Below are positions 48,926 to 58,035 of a stretch of 60,038 nucleotides of DNA, piece by piece. The DNA is taken from NCBI RefSeq assembly GCF_003970575.1, contig NZ_RXWZ01000036.1:1-60038 (forward strand), given 5' to 3'. This stretch comes from Mammaliicoccus fleurettii. Lineage in GTDB: Bacteria > Bacillota > Bacilli > Staphylococcales > Staphylococcaceae. The position numbers and the translations under genes are program-made. The notes beneath the pieces were generated by a model. It did not search any database and was not told where the DNA came from. It saw nothing but the letters and a program-made list of their open reading frames with translations. How positions within the stretch are numbered: position 1 is the stretch's first letter; every line of letters starts with the position of its first letter.

Positions 48926-51388
48926 TTATGCTTTAGAAGTTTCTTCTTTTGCTTCATTTTCTTTATGGTCTGATAAATCAAATTTGAATTCGTCATCTCT
49001 ATAATCCACAAGAACATCTTTACCAACTAAGTCTTGACCAGATAAAATCAACTCACTCAAGTTATCTTCGACATTTTTCTGAATAGCACGAGTTAATGGT
49101 CTCGCACCATATTCAGGGTCAAATCCTTCATCAGCAATTTTATCTTGTGCTGAATCTGAAAGTGTAATGTGAATACCTTGTTCAGATAAGCGTTTAGTTA
49201 AGTTACCTGCCATCTTAGCAACAATTTCTTTAAGATGTGATTTTTCTAGTTTGTGGAATACAATGATATCATCCACACGGTTTAAGAATTCTGGTCTGAA
49301 TTGTTGTTTCAATTCATCCATCATTGTTTTTCTAATTGTTTCATAATCACGACCACTTTCTTTTGCACCAAATCCTACAAATTTAGCATTTTGTAGTTCT
49401 TGAGCACCAACGTTTGAAGTCATGATAATAACAGTATTTCTAAAGTCTACTTTACGACCTTTAGAGTCAGTTAAGTGACCGTCATCCAACACTTGTAATA
49501 AGATATTAAATACATCTGGATGAGCTTTTTCAATTTCATCAAATAATATCACTGAGTAAGGTTTACGTCTTACATTTTCAGTTAATTGGCCACCATCATC
49601 ATGTCCAACATAACCCGGAGGAGAACCTACTAATCGACTGACAGAGTGTTTCTCCATAAACTCACTCATATCAACTCTTATCATTGCATCTTCTTCGCCA
49701 AACATTGCATCTGCTAATGTGCGGGCAAGTTCAGTTTTACCTACACCTGTTGGGCCTAAGAATATAAAGCTACCAATAGGTCTCTTAGGATCTTTCAATC
49801 CAGCTCTTGCACGTCTTACTGCTTTAGAAATAGATTCGACTGCATCATTTTGACCAATTACACGTCCATGAAGTATAGACTCCAAGTTTAATAATCGTTC
49901 TGATTCAGTTTCATTCAATTTCGTAATTGGAACACCTGTCCAGTTTGCTACTACTACAGCAATGTCTTCAGCAGTTACACAAGTGTTTTTCTCACCTTGT
50001 GCTTTTTTCCATTCGTTTTTCGTATCTTCTAACTGTTTTTCAAGTTTAGTTTGTTTATCTCTTAAGTTAGCAGCATTTTCAAACTCTTGAGAATGTACAG
50101 CTGCATCTTTTTCTTTCTTAACTGTTTCTAATTCTGACTCAAGTTCTTTAAGACTTGGTGGTGTCGTATAATTTCTAAGTCTCACTTTAGAACTTGCTTC
50201 ATCAATTAAATCGATTGCTTTGTCTGGTAAAAATCTATCAGAAATATATCTATCACTCATATTAACAGCCGCTTCAATTGCTTCATCTGAAATATTGATA
50301 CGGTGATGAGCTTCATAGCGATCTCTTAGACCTTTTAAGATTGAAATTGAATCCTCAGTATTTGGCTCATCAACTTTAACTGGTTGGAAACGTCTTTCTA
50401 ACGCTGCGTCTTTTTCAATATATTTACGATACTCATCTAAAGTTGTAGCACCTATACATTGAAGTTCACCACGTGCTAATGCAGGTTTCAAGATATTCGA
50501 TGCATCAATAGCACCTTCTGCACCACCAGCACCAATAAGTGTGTGTAACTCATCAATGAATAACACGATGTTACCAGCTTGATGAATTTCTTCCATTACT
50601 TTTTTCAATCTTTCTTCAAATTCACCACGATATTTAGTACCTGCAACTACTGTACCCATATCAAGTGACATTACTCTTTTACCTTTTAATGTTTCAGGCA
50701 CTTCATTTTGTACGATAGCTTGTGCTAAACCTTCAACAATTGCTGTCTTACCTACACCAGGTTCCCCAATTAGGACTGGATTGTTCTTCGTTCTTCTACT
50801 TAACACTTCTATCACTCTTGTTATTTCGTCTGAACGTCCAATAACTGGGTCTAAAGTGCCATCTTCAGCAATAACTGTTAAATCTCTTGCTAAACTATCT
50901 AAAGTAGGTGTTGCTTGGTTTTTAGTCGTTTGTGCATTTTTAGATCCTTGCTCTGGACTACCTAAAGATTTTACAACTTGTGCTCTTGCTTTTGTGATAT
51001 TCAAGTCTAAGTTAGCAAATACACGAGCTGCAACACCTTCATTTTCACGAATAAGTCCTAATAAAAGATGTTCTGTTCCTACAAATGTATGATTAAGCTT
51101 TCTTGCTTCATCCATAGACAATTCGATTACTTTTTTAGCTCTAGGTGTATAATGAATAGCACCTACTTGCTCTTGTCCTTGACCAATTAAATTTTCAACT
51201 TCTTTAGTTACTTTTTCTTCAGTAATTCCAAATGCATCTAATACTTTAGCTGCAATGCCTTCTGGTTCTTTCATTAAGCCTAATAATAAATGTTCTGTTC
51301 CTATATTTGAATGATTCAATCTCATTGCTTCTTCTTGTGCATGTGCTAATACGCGTTGTGCACGTTCTGTTAATCTACCAAATAGCAT
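48926..51388 (-). CDS. clpC: ATP-dependent Clp protease ATPase subunit ClpC
   Basis: An 820-residue Hsp100 unfoldase that feeds ClpP. The N-terminal double repeat (residues 1-140, [14 protein letters not shown] and [14 protein letters not shown]-like halves) binds adaptors such as McsB/MecA; AAA1 has [15 protein letters not shown], the linker M-domain is a coiled coil near residues 410-470, and AAA2 has [15 protein letters not shown]. It degrades arginine-phosphorylated proteins with McsB. Last gene of the heat-shock operon; AGGAGG start site. Confidence 0.97.
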   Translation of the reverse strand: MLFGRLTERAQRVLAHAQEEAMRLNHSNIGTEHLLLGLMKEPEGIAAKVLDAFGITEEKVTKEVENLIGQGQEQVGAIHYTPRAKKVIELSMDEARKLNHTFVGTEHLLLGLIRENEGVAARVFANLDLNITKARAQVVKSLGSPEQGSKNAQTTKNQATPTLDSLARDLTVIAEDGTLDPVIGRSDEITRVIEVLSRRTKNNPVLIGEPGVGKTAIVEGLAQAIVQNEVPETLKGKRVMSLDMGTVVAGTKYRGEFEERLKKVMEEIHQAGNIVLFIDELHTLIGAGGAEGAIDASNILKPALARGELQCIGATTLDEYRKYIEKDAALERRFQPVKVDEPNTEDSISILKGLRDRYEAHHRINISDEAIEAAVNMSDRYISDRFLPDKAIDLIDEASSKVRLRNYTTPPSLKELESELETVKKEKDAAVHSQEFENAANLRDKQTKLEKQLEDTKNEWKKAQGEKNTCVTAEDIAVVVANWTGVPITKLNETESERLLNLESILHGRVIGQNDAVESISKAVRRARAGLKDPKRPIGSFIFLGPTGVGKTELARTLADAMFGEEDAMIRVDMSEFMEKHSVSRLVGSPPGYVGHDDGGQLTENVRRKPYSVILFDEIEKAHPDVFNILLQVLDDGHLTDSKGRKVDFRNTVIIMTSNVGAQELQNAKFVGFGAKESGRDYETIRKTMMDELKQQFRPEFLNRVDDIIVFHKLEKSHLKEIVAKMAGNLTKRLSEQGIHITLSDSAQDKIADEGFDPEYGARPLTRAIQKNVEDNLSELILSGQDLVGKDVLVDYRDDEFKFDLSDHKENEAKEETSKA

Positions 51389-51407
51389 AAACTAACCTCC
51401 TATTTTT

Positions 51408-52412
51408 TTATATGTGTTCTCTTAAAAAGGTTGCTCGCTTTTCATCTATTGATTGTTTCGAGTCTTCACCTTCAAAGAATGGTGTTTGTATTGTAACCAT
51501 TAAATTATCAAAATTAAAGTTATTGCTCTCGATATGACCTAAATCGATACCAAGTTTCATTTCACTTAACCTAAGTGATGCTTCTTCAACAGATATTAAC
51601 CGAGCTGACTTTAAGATACCTTTGGCACGATGTACTCTATCTTTCGTTTCCATATAGTTAAATCTATCAAGTCTTTGTCGAATTTGTTCTTCCTCGCTAA
51701 TAATCTGTTCAACAATTTGTGTTAAATCTTCAATGATTTCTTCCTCAGTCTTACCAAGTGTTAATTGATTTGATATTTGATATACATGACCTAAGGCACC
51801 AGTTCCTTCTCCATATATACCCCTAATTGTATAACCAAATCGATTTATTGCTTGGCCAATTCTTTTCATACGTTTCATAATGCTGAGTCCTGGTAAATGC
51901 AACATTACACTTGCTCTTAAGCCTGTCCCAATGTTAGTTGGACATGTTGTTAAGAATCCATGTTGCTCATCATATGAAATAGTTAAATGTTTGTCTAACT
52001 CATCATCTAATTTAGATGCTGTGTCATAAAGCTCATTTAACACAAGATTATTGCCCATTACTTGTATCCTTACATGGTCTTCTTCATTAATCATGACACT
52101 TGTTGATTCATCTTCATTTAATAATACTGCACCAAATTTCTGTTTCATAAGTGCTGGGCTAATTAAATGCTTAAATACTAACTTACTTTGCTCAAGTTCA
52201 CTTAAATCAGATAACTTTGTAAGTTTTAAATTTGATAATGCCTTACTAACTTTATCAATTACATGATTTCCTGTTTCGTCATCTTCATATTTGAGCGGAT
52301 GAACTTCGTCTTGAAGGTTTCGAGCAAGTCTTATTCTGGAACTCATTACAATTGGCGTATCGTCTGTACCTTTCATCCAATCGCTAATATGTTCATTAAC
52401 ATGTTCTTCCAT
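51408..52412 (-). CDS. mcsB: Protein arginine kinase McsB
   Basis: A 334-residue phosphagen-kinase-like enzyme that phosphorylates arginines on CtsR and misfolded proteins, marking them for ClpCP. Signatures are [12 protein letters not shown] near residue 25, the active-site [18 protein letters not shown] with the conserved Cys, and [19 protein letters not shown]. The gene starts directly after the mcsA stop (adjacent bases), with GAGGTC inside mcsA as ribosome site. Confidence 0.96.
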   Translation of the reverse strand: MEEHVNEHISDWMKGTDDTPIVMSSRIRLARNLQDEVHPLKYEDDETGNHVIDKVSKALSNLKLTKLSDLSELEQSKLVFKHLISPALMKQKFGAVLLNEDESTSVMINEEDHVRIQVMGNNLVLNELYDTASKLDDELDKHLTISYDEQHGFLTTCPTNIGTGLRASVMLHLPGLSIMKRMKRIGQAINRFGYTIRGIYGEGTGALGHVYQISNQLTLGKTEEEIIEDLTQIVEQIISEEEQIRQRLDRFNYMETKDRVHRAKGILKSARLISVEEASLRLSEMKLGIDLGHIESNNFNFDNLMVTIQTPFFEGEDSKQSIDEKRATFLREHI

Positions 52413-52949
52413 CTACTTGACCTCACCTTCTGCTTTCAAAGCTTTAATTTCATCTCTCACAATAGCAGCATCTTCAAAAGCTTGTTCTTCAATTAGACCT
52501 TGTAAGATTTTTTCTTTTTCAGCTATTTGTTGCTTAAGTTGAATTTTACTTCTTGATGAAACAGGTATTTTACCTGTATGTTCACCACTTCCTGCTTGAA
52601 CTCTTCTAATAATTTGAGGTACATCATCTTTAAATGTTTCATAACAGTCATGACAACCGAACTTACCTACTTTAGCAATATCAGTTAACGTCATACCACA
52701 AGTAGGACAGTGCTTTTCTTCTTGTGGTTGAACTTGTTTAAAGTTAATACCGTGCTTCCCTACAAGATATTGTAAAAATTGATTCACTACAAATTCCTGA
52801 TCTAAATTTTGGTCATTCATTTGATCATCTTGGAAATAAAAATGTTCTGAAGCACAGTTTTTACAAATCCACTGTTCAGTTTTATGTTTCTTACCAGCCG
52901 ATGTTAATTGAATTGTTGCTTCTTCTTTACCACAAATTTCACAAAGCAT
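52413..52949 (-). CDS. mcsA: McsA, activator of McsB
   Basis: A 178-residue zinc-finger protein that activates McsB. It has pairs of CxxC motifs (LCEICGKEEA, CKNCASEH, CPTCGMTLTD, GCHDCYETF) and a C-terminal UVR-type coiled-coil region (QQIAEKEKILQGLIEEQAFEDAAIVRDEIKAL). AAGGAGTGA gives the start. It lies 14 bases after ctsR. All cysteine pairs are intact. Confidence 0.95.
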   Translation of the reverse strand: MLCEICGKEEATIQLTSAGKKHKTEQWICKNCASEHFYFQDDQMNDQNLDQEFVVNQFLQYLVGKHGINFKQVQPQEEKHCPTCGMTLTDIAKVGKFGCHDCYETFKDDVPQIIRRVQAGSGEHTGKIPVSSRSKIQLKQQIAEKEKILQGLIEEQAFEDAAIVRDEIKALKAEGEVK

Positions 52950-52963
52950 ACTGTCACTCCTTT

Positions 52964-53425
52964 TTAACTATAATGTATAACGGCAAGTATACGTTTCAAT
53001 ATATTTGCTCGAATGATGTCTCTATATGGTATTTCTATTTGTAATGTATCTCTATGAAGCGTTTGAACAATCATTTTTTTCTCTCTATCCGTAATTAAGT
53101 CATTTTGAAATAATCCGTCAACGATTCTAAATGCATTTGCTTGTGATATTTGATCACCTGTCAAATCTATTAAATGTCTAATAAATGCTGATTGATTATT
53201 CGTCTCGACTTTTGAAATACGAATATAACCTCCACCGCCTCTTTTACTTTCAATAGCGTAACCGTGCTCATTAGTAAATCTTGTTTTTATAACATAGTTT
53301 AACTGGGAAGGCACACAATCAAACTTTTCAGCAATATGCGCACGTTTTATTTCAACGACATCACCTTGAGCCTCTTCCAGCAATTGCTTTAAGTATTGCT
53401 CAATGATATCCGACATATTGTGCAT
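52964..53425 (-). CDS. ctsR: Heat-shock repressor CtsR
   Basis: A 153-residue repressor of class III heat-shock genes. The N-terminal winged helix includes [22 protein letters not shown] and the glycine-rich thermosensing wing RGGGGYIRI near residues 62-70. The start (MHNMSDII) follows GAGGTG by 7 bases. It represses its own operon through the operator just upstream; arginine phosphorylation or heat releases it. Confidence 0.96.
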   Translation of the reverse strand: MHNMSDIIEQYLKQLLEEAQGDVVEIKRAHIAEKFDCVPSQLNYVIKTRFTNEHGYAIESKRGGGGYIRISKVETNNQSAFIRHLIDLTGDQISQANAFRIVDGLFQNDLITDREKKMIVQTLHRDTLQIEIPYRDIIRANILKRILAVIHYS

Positions 53426-53439
53426 TAATCATCACCTCT

Positions 53440-53456
53440 TTTGACCTTCTTTGACT
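53440..53456 (-). promoter_or_regulatory. CtsR operator
   Basis: On the minus strand AGTCAAA-GAA-GGTCAAA matches the CtsR tandem heptad consensus (RGTCAAA-NAN-RGTCAAA) at every position. It lies immediately downstream of the -10 box. Confidence 0.92.
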
Positions 53457-53458
53457 AT

Positions 53459-53487
53459 ATTATATGTTTTGTACTTTATTATTTCAA
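53459..53487 (-). promoter_or_regulatory. ctsR: Sigma-A promoter of ctsR-mcsA-mcsB-clpC
   Basis: TTGAAA (53487-53482), 17-base spacer, TATAAT (53464-53459) on the minus strand. The CtsR operator directly follows, so binding would block initiation. Confidence 0.88.
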
Positions 53488-53518
53488 TTAATTTGTTTCT
53501 CTAAAAATATTCAAAAAA

Positions 53519-53532
53519 ATATACCGCTTTCA
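53519..53532. promoter_or_regulatory. cre-like CcpA site upstream of nupC
   Basis: TGAAAGCGGTATAT (minus strand) matches 12 of 14 cre consensus positions, missing only the last two. It lies about 70 bases before nupC, whose Bacillus relative is under CcpA control. Confidence 0.4.
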
Positions 53533-53599
53533 AAAGAAATGAGTTATCATGTAAAGTAGGTTATCAAAGAGAGAATTTCAGGGGAAAGGTGTGTCAATT

Positions 53600-54820
53600 A
53601 TGCATTATATTATCGGGATTATCGGTATCTTATTATTCCTATTTCTAGCATGGATAGTAAGTTCAGATAAAATGCGTGTCAGATGGCAGTATATAGGATT
53701 AATGATTGTAATCCAGTTTATATTTGCTTTCTTATTATTAAAAACAACAGGTGGATTAACTATCATAGGTGGCATTTCGAATGGATTTAGTTATATCATA
53801 GCAAAAGCTATGGAAGGGATAAATTTTGTGTTTGACGGTATGGCAAATATTGATCCAAAGTCCGACAAACCTGTTTCAGTTTATTTCCTTAATGTATTGA
53901 TGCCAATCGTATTTGTTTCAGCACTTATTGGTATCTTACAATATATTAAAGTATTACCGCTTATCATTAAATATTTAGGATTAGTTATTTCTAAAATAAA
54001 TGGTATGGGAAAATTAGAATCATATAATGCAGTTGCATCTGCGATTTTAGGTCAATCAGAAGTGTTTATTTCAATTAAGAAACAACTTCCTTTAATTCCT
54101 AAACATCGTATGTACACATTAACTGCTTCAGCTATGTCAACAGTTTCTGCATCCATTATCGGAGCGTACTTTACAATGGTTGAACCAAGATATGTTGTAA
54201 CAGCAATTGTATTAAACTTATTTGGTGGATTTATTATGGCTTCAATCATTAATCCATATACAGTAGATCCTAAAGAAGATGACATTATGATTCAAGAATC
54301 AGAAGAAAAACAGTCATTCTTCGAAATGTTAGGAGAATATATTTTAGACGGTTTCAAAGTAGCTGTTATCGTTGCAGCTATGTTAATCGGTTATGTAGCA
54401 TTAATTGGTCTTTTAAATGGTGTTACATCTAATATCTTCTCATTTGTTTCTGGTGGTTCAGTTTCTTGGGACTTCCAAACTTTAATTGGATTTGTATTTG
54501 CACCATTTGCTTTCTTAGCAGGTATTCCATGGGCAGATGCTGTACAATCTGGTAGTATCATGGCAACAAAAGTTCTTTCAAACGAATTCGTAGCAATGGG
54601 TATTTTACCTGAGGCAGATATTTCTGAAAGAGCAAATGGTATCATTTCTGTATTCTTAGTTTCATTCGCAAACTTTGGATCAATTGGTATCATCGCTGGT
54701 GCTGTAAAATCATTAAATGATAAACAAGGGGATAACGTTGCACGCTTTGGTATAAAATTATTATACGGTGCTACGCTTGTATCATTCTTATCAGCAACAA
54801 TCGCTGGATTCTTCTTATAA
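53600..54820 (+). CDS. nupC: Concentrative nucleoside transporter NupC
   Basis: A 406-residue cation-coupled nucleoside importer of the CNT family with about 10 membrane segments. Family motifs are GQSEVFISIKKQLP near residues 151-164, the ASAMSTVSASIIGAYF region, and SFANFGSIGIIAGAVKSL near the C-terminus. AAAGGTG is 8 bases before ATG 53600; the in-frame GTG at 53591 is rejected. It stands alone, divergent from ctsR, with two hairpins at its end. It could feed the deoxynucleoside kinases at 12.9-14.1 kb. Confidence 0.93.
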   Translation: MHYIIGIIGILLFLFLAWIVSSDKMRVRWQYIGLMIVIQFIFAFLLLKTTGGLTIIGGISNGFSYIIAKAMEGINFVFDGMANIDPKSDKPVSVYFLNVLMPIVFVSALIGILQYIKVLPLIIKYLGLVISKINGMGKLESYNAVASAILGQSEVFISIKKQLPLIPKHRMYTLTASAMSTVSASIIGAYFTMVEPRYVVTAIVLNLFGGFIMASIINPYTVDPKEDDIMIQESEEKQSFFEMLGEYILDGFKVAVIVAAMLIGYVALIGLLNGVTSNIFSFVSGGSVSWDFQTLIGFVFAPFAFLAGIPWADAVQSGSIMATKVLSNEFVAMGILPEADISERANGIISVFLVSFANFGSIGIIAGAVKSLNDKQGDNVARFGIKLLYGATLVSFLSATIAGFFL

Positions 54821-54830
54821 TAAAGTAAGG

Positions 54831-54918
54831 GTGTTGGGTCATAAATCCCAACACAAAATAAATAAGCATATCACTGAACTGATTTTTTAAAGTTTACAGT
54901 GATATGCTTATTTTTTTA
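54831..54918 (+). terminator. nupC: Tandem terminator hairpins after nupC
   Basis: GTGTTGGG (54831-54838) pairs with CCCAACAC (54847-54854). A second, perfect 16-bp stem (54861-54876 with 54897-54912) is followed by a T run to 54917. Confidence 0.88.
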
Positions 54919-54938
54919 TGGAGTTTACGATTTTGTTC

Positions 54939-55014
54939 GTGCATGCTTGCCTAGGGGTATGGTTCGAAGACTACAGGCTGAGAACATGCCCGCGGAAAGC
55001 GTGCGCAAAAAAAA
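54939..55014. other. GC-rich structured element between nupC and pdxT
   Basis: GTGCATGCTT (54939-54948) pairs with AAGCGTGCGC (54997-55006) with two G-U pairs. Inside, GCCT and AGGC, and GGGTATG and CATGCCC, are complementary but interleaved, so they could form a pseudoknot or alternate folds; CGC-GGAAA-GCG is a small hairpin. An A8 run follows. The element is far more GC-rich than its surroundings, has no supported reading frame, and is not a plain terminator. I suspect a dispersed staphylococcal element or a small RNA. Confidence 0.55.
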
Positions 55015-55033
55015 TGCCAAAATGATTTTTATT

Positions 55034-55612
55034 TTAATGTGGTTGTTTTACTTGATACTGTTCAACAATTTCTTCTATGAAATATTTCATAATCTTATAA
55101 TCATCTGTAAGTTCTGGGTGGAAAGATATACCTAAGTATTGATTTTGTCTGACGGCTACAATTCTATCTTCAACTGTAGATAATACTTCTACTCCTTCAC
55201 GAGCTGATTGTATATGAGGAGCACGTATAAATACAGCATTAACCGCTTCTTCTATACCTTCTACATCTAATTTCTGTTCAAAGCTATCCACCTGTCTACC
55301 AAAGGAATTTCTTTCAACAACTACATTTAATTTATTCAAATGACTTTCCTGACCTACTACTTCCTTCGCTAACAGTATAAGTCCTGCACATGTACCATAC
55401 ATTGGTAAGTCACTATTCCTGAGTGTTTCAGTGAAATGATATAAATCCATTAATCTTCGCATAGTCGTTGATTCTCCACCTGGTAATACAAGACCATCTA
55501 TTTCATTTAATTGGTTTACAGTCTTAATTATAATACCTTCATGTCCAGCTTGTTCTATATGCTTAATATGCTCTCTTACTGCACCTTGTAAGCCTAAAAC
55601 ACCTATTCTCAT
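55034..55612 (-). CDS. pdxT: PLP synthase glutaminase subunit PdxT
   Basis: A 192-residue class I glutamine amidotransferase that releases ammonia for PdxS. The nucleophile Cys is in [12 protein letters not shown], the oxyanion region is [12 protein letters not shown], and the His-Glu of the triad is in [10 protein letters not shown]. The start is ATG 55612 ([10 protein letters not shown]), one base after the pdxS stop, with GGATGG upstream. It makes a 12+12 complex with PdxS. Confidence 0.95.
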   Translation of the reverse strand: MRIGVLGLQGAVREHIKHIEQAGHEGIIIKTVNQLNEIDGLVLPGGESTTMRRLMDLYHFTETLRNSDLPMYGTCAGLILLAKEVVGQESHLNKLNVVVERNSFGRQVDSFEQKLDVEGIEEAVNAVFIRAPHIQSAREGVEVLSTVEDRIVAVRQNQYLGISFHPELTDDYKIMKYFIEEIVEQYQVKQPH

Positions 55613-55613
55613 A

Positions 55614-56501
55614 TTACCATCCACGCTCTTGCATACGTTCTTCTAATGATAATTGATTGATATCTAAACCTTTCATAGCTGGCCCTAATTCTTTTGATAG
55701 TTCAGCAATCAATTTATAATCTTGATAATGTGTAGTTGCTTGAACGATAGCTTTTGCAAATTTTTCAGGTGCTTCTGATTTAAAAATACCTGAACCTACG
55801 AATACACCATCAGCTCCAAGCTCCATCATTAATGCCGCATCAGCTGGTGTTGCAACGCCTCCTGCAGCAAAGTTTACAACTGGTAGACGACCTAAGTCTT
55901 TAATTTCTTTTAAGATTTCATATGGTGCACCAATATTTTTCGCTTCAGTCATAATCTCATCATCACTCATGACCACTAATTTGCGCACTTCAGATTTAAC
56001 TTGTCTCATATGACGAACAGCTTCTACAATATTACCTGTACCCGGTTCACCTTTCGTACGTAACATTGCTGCACCTTCACCAATTCTACGAGCAGCTTCA
56101 CCTAAGTTACGGCAACCACATACAAATGGTACTGTAAAATCATCTTTTTTTAAGTGATACTCTTCGTCAGCAGGTGTTAACACTTCTGACTCATCTATGT
56201 AATCCACGCCCATTGATTCTAGAACGCGTGCTTCTGTTATATGACCGATTCTACCTTTTGCCATAACGGGAATTGAAACTGCATTCATTACTTCTTCTAC
56301 TATACGTGGATCAGCCATTCTTGCTACGCCACCAGCAGCTCTAATATCAGATGGAACTCGTTCTAATGCCATTACAGCAACAGCACCAGCTTCTTCAGCT
56401 AATTTAGCTTGTTCAGCGTTCACCACATCCATGATCACGCCACCTTTTTGCATTTCTGCCATACCTCTTTTAACTTTATCTGAACCAGTAATCTTTGACA
56501 T
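55614..56501 (-). CDS. pdxS: PLP synthase subunit PdxS
   Basis: A 295-residue TIM barrel that condenses ribose-5-phosphate, glyceraldehyde-3-phosphate and ammonia to PLP. The Schiff-base Lys is in [12 protein letters not shown] near residue 81 and the second Lys in [13 protein letters not shown] near 149; phosphate loops are [14 protein letters not shown] and [16 protein letters not shown] precedes the ATG. It is the first gene of pdxST and is divergent from its regulator pdxR. Confidence 0.97.
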   Translation of the reverse strand: MSKITGSDKVKRGMAEMQKGGVIMDVVNAEQAKLAEEAGAVAVMALERVPSDIRAAGGVARMADPRIVEEVMNAVSIPVMAKGRIGHITEARVLESMGVDYIDESEVLTPADEEYHLKKDDFTVPFVCGCRNLGEAARRIGEGAAMLRTKGEPGTGNIVEAVRHMRQVKSEVRKLVVMSDDEIMTEAKNIGAPYEILKEIKDLGRLPVVNFAAGGVATPADAALMMELGADGVFVGSGIFKSEAPEKFAKAIVQATTHYQDYKLIAELSKELGPAMKGLDINQLSLEERMQERGW

Positions 56502-56551
56502 CTTAAAAATTCCTCCTTTTAAATCGCTTATTAGTAGGTTATACTAAATTC

Positions 56552-56600
56552 TGAACTGGTAAAAGAGTCAGATTTATCAAAAAATCAGTGGTCAGATTTG
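56552..56600. promoter_or_regulatory. Repeat sites in the pdxS-pdxR gap, candidate PdxR operator
   Basis: GTCAGATTT occurs twice as a direct repeat (56567-56575 and 56591-56599, 24 bases apart), and ACTGGT (56555-56560) with AGTGGT near 56587-56592 form another repeat. MocR regulators bind such repeats near divergent promoters. A TATAAC -10 for pdxS lies close by, without a good -35 box, as expected for an activated promoter. Confidence 0.5.
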
Positions 56601-56611
56601 AGGTTAACAAA

Positions 56612-57997
56612 ATGGAAATGCTTATGTTTAATATTAATAGAAATATTTCTCTTCCAATTTACCAACAACTTTATGAAAATATTAAACAAAATATCATAAA
56701 TGATGTGATGAGACGTGATGAAAAACTACCTTCAAAAAGACAACTAAGTAACTATTTGTCTGTTAGTCAAACAACCATTGAACATGCATATCAACTTCTA
56801 AGCGATGAAGGTTATATTTACAGTAAAAATCGATCAGGCTATTATATAAATGATATTGTAAACTTGCCTGTAACTTATAAATCTAAAGTCCCTGACGAAA
56901 ACGTGCAAGATGAAATAAGCTATCAATATAGTTTTAAACTAGGTGCAATAGATAAAGTGCACTTTCCAAATGATCTTTTTAGAAAATATGCGAAAGAAGC
57001 ATTCGATGAACAACAAATTCATCTTTTAGACAGTGGTCATAAACAAGGAGATATTAATTTAAGAAAAGAAATTGGGCATTATATATTCCATAGTCGAGGT
57101 GTAAATTGTTCACCACAACAAATTATTGTAGGGTCATCTACCGAGCAATTATTATCTATCATCACTGATATTATTTCAGACTCTAAATATATGATAGAAG
57201 ATCCTCTCTATAAACAAGTAAGAAATTTGCTTAAAAGAAAACACGTTCCATTTGAATTTATACCTGTTACTGAGAATGGAATAGATATAGAACAAATTAA
57301 GAAGATCGATTATGATGTTGTCTACATTACACCAAGTCACCAATTTCCAACTGGTGTGATAATGGATTTAAAAAGACGAACACAACTCATAAAATGGGCG
57401 TCAGAGAAATCCAATCGATACATAATTGAAGATGACTATGACTCAGAATTCAGATATAGTGGAAGACCCATACCAGCACTTCAAAGTTTAGATAATTCAG
57501 ACAGTGTAATTTATGTTAGTACTTTCTCTAAATCAATCACACCTTCTTTACGTGTAGCATATGCCGTTCTTCCTAAAAGTTTGATATCAGTATATCAAAA
57601 GAAAACGAATATAGAAGGTGGTACTGTACCAAGACATATTCAATATATATTAAGTAAGTTTATGAACGAAGGACACTTTGAGAGACATCTTAATCGCATG
57701 AGGAAAATATATAGAAATAAAAGAGACATTATTTTGGAAGAACTGAGACAACATCCAGAAACTTTTGTTATCTCAGGAGAGATGACCGGCATGCATTTTA
57801 TTTTAACTGTCATAAATGGATTAACATTAGAAGAATGTATCAATAAAACAAAAGACTTTGATATAGATATCAAACCCCTCTCTCACTATCATTTCAAAAA
57901 AACAGATAACACACCGAACTTTGTATTAGGTTTCGGAGGCATAAATATCGAGGATGCAAAAGATCATATTAATGCATTAATCACTTGTTTAACGTAA
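56612..57997 (+). CDS. pdxR: MocR/PdxR-type PLP-dependent transcriptional regulator
   Basis: A 461-residue GntR-family MocR regulator. Residues 1-75 are the winged helix (KLPSKRQLSNYLSVSQTTIEHAYQLL), followed by a fold type I aminotransferase-like domain with the PLP Lys in STFSKSITPSLRVAY and the Asp/Tyr region YIIEDDYDSEF. It should sense PLP and control pdxST, from which it diverges. ATG 56612 is 7 bases after GAGGT; a longer reading overlaps this site. Confidence 0.93.
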   Translation: MEMLMFNINRNISLPIYQQLYENIKQNIINDVMRRDEKLPSKRQLSNYLSVSQTTIEHAYQLLSDEGYIYSKNRSGYYINDIVNLPVTYKSKVPDENVQDEISYQYSFKLGAIDKVHFPNDLFRKYAKEAFDEQQIHLLDSGHKQGDINLRKEIGHYIFHSRGVNCSPQQIIVGSSTEQLLSIITDIISDSKYMIEDPLYKQVRNLLKRKHVPFEFIPVTENGIDIEQIKKIDYDVVYITPSHQFPTGVIMDLKRRTQLIKWASEKSNRYIIEDDYDSEFRYSGRPIPALQSLDNSDSVIYVSTFSKSITPSLRVAYAVLPKSLISVYQKKTNIEGGTVPRHIQYILSKFMNEGHFERHLNRMRKIYRNKRDIILEELRQHPETFVISGEMTGMHFILTVINGLTLEECINKTKDFDIDIKPLSHYHFKKTDNTPNFVLGFGGINIEDAKDHINALITCLT

Positions 57998-58000
57998 ATT

Positions 58001-58035
58001 AAGAGGATGGGACAAATTAATTGTCTCATCCTCTT
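58001..58035. terminator. Hairpin between pdxR and the FUSC gene
   Basis: AAGAGGATGGGACA (58001-58014) pairs with TGTCTCATCCTCTT (58022-58035). It ends the convergent genes on both sides; T runs are short. Confidence 0.7.

Noticed and set aside
54899-55135. 78-codon plus-strand frame across the GC-rich element
   Set aside because: It begins inside the nupC terminator, runs antisense into pdxT, and has no ribosome site; the element looks like RNA or DNA structure rather than protein.
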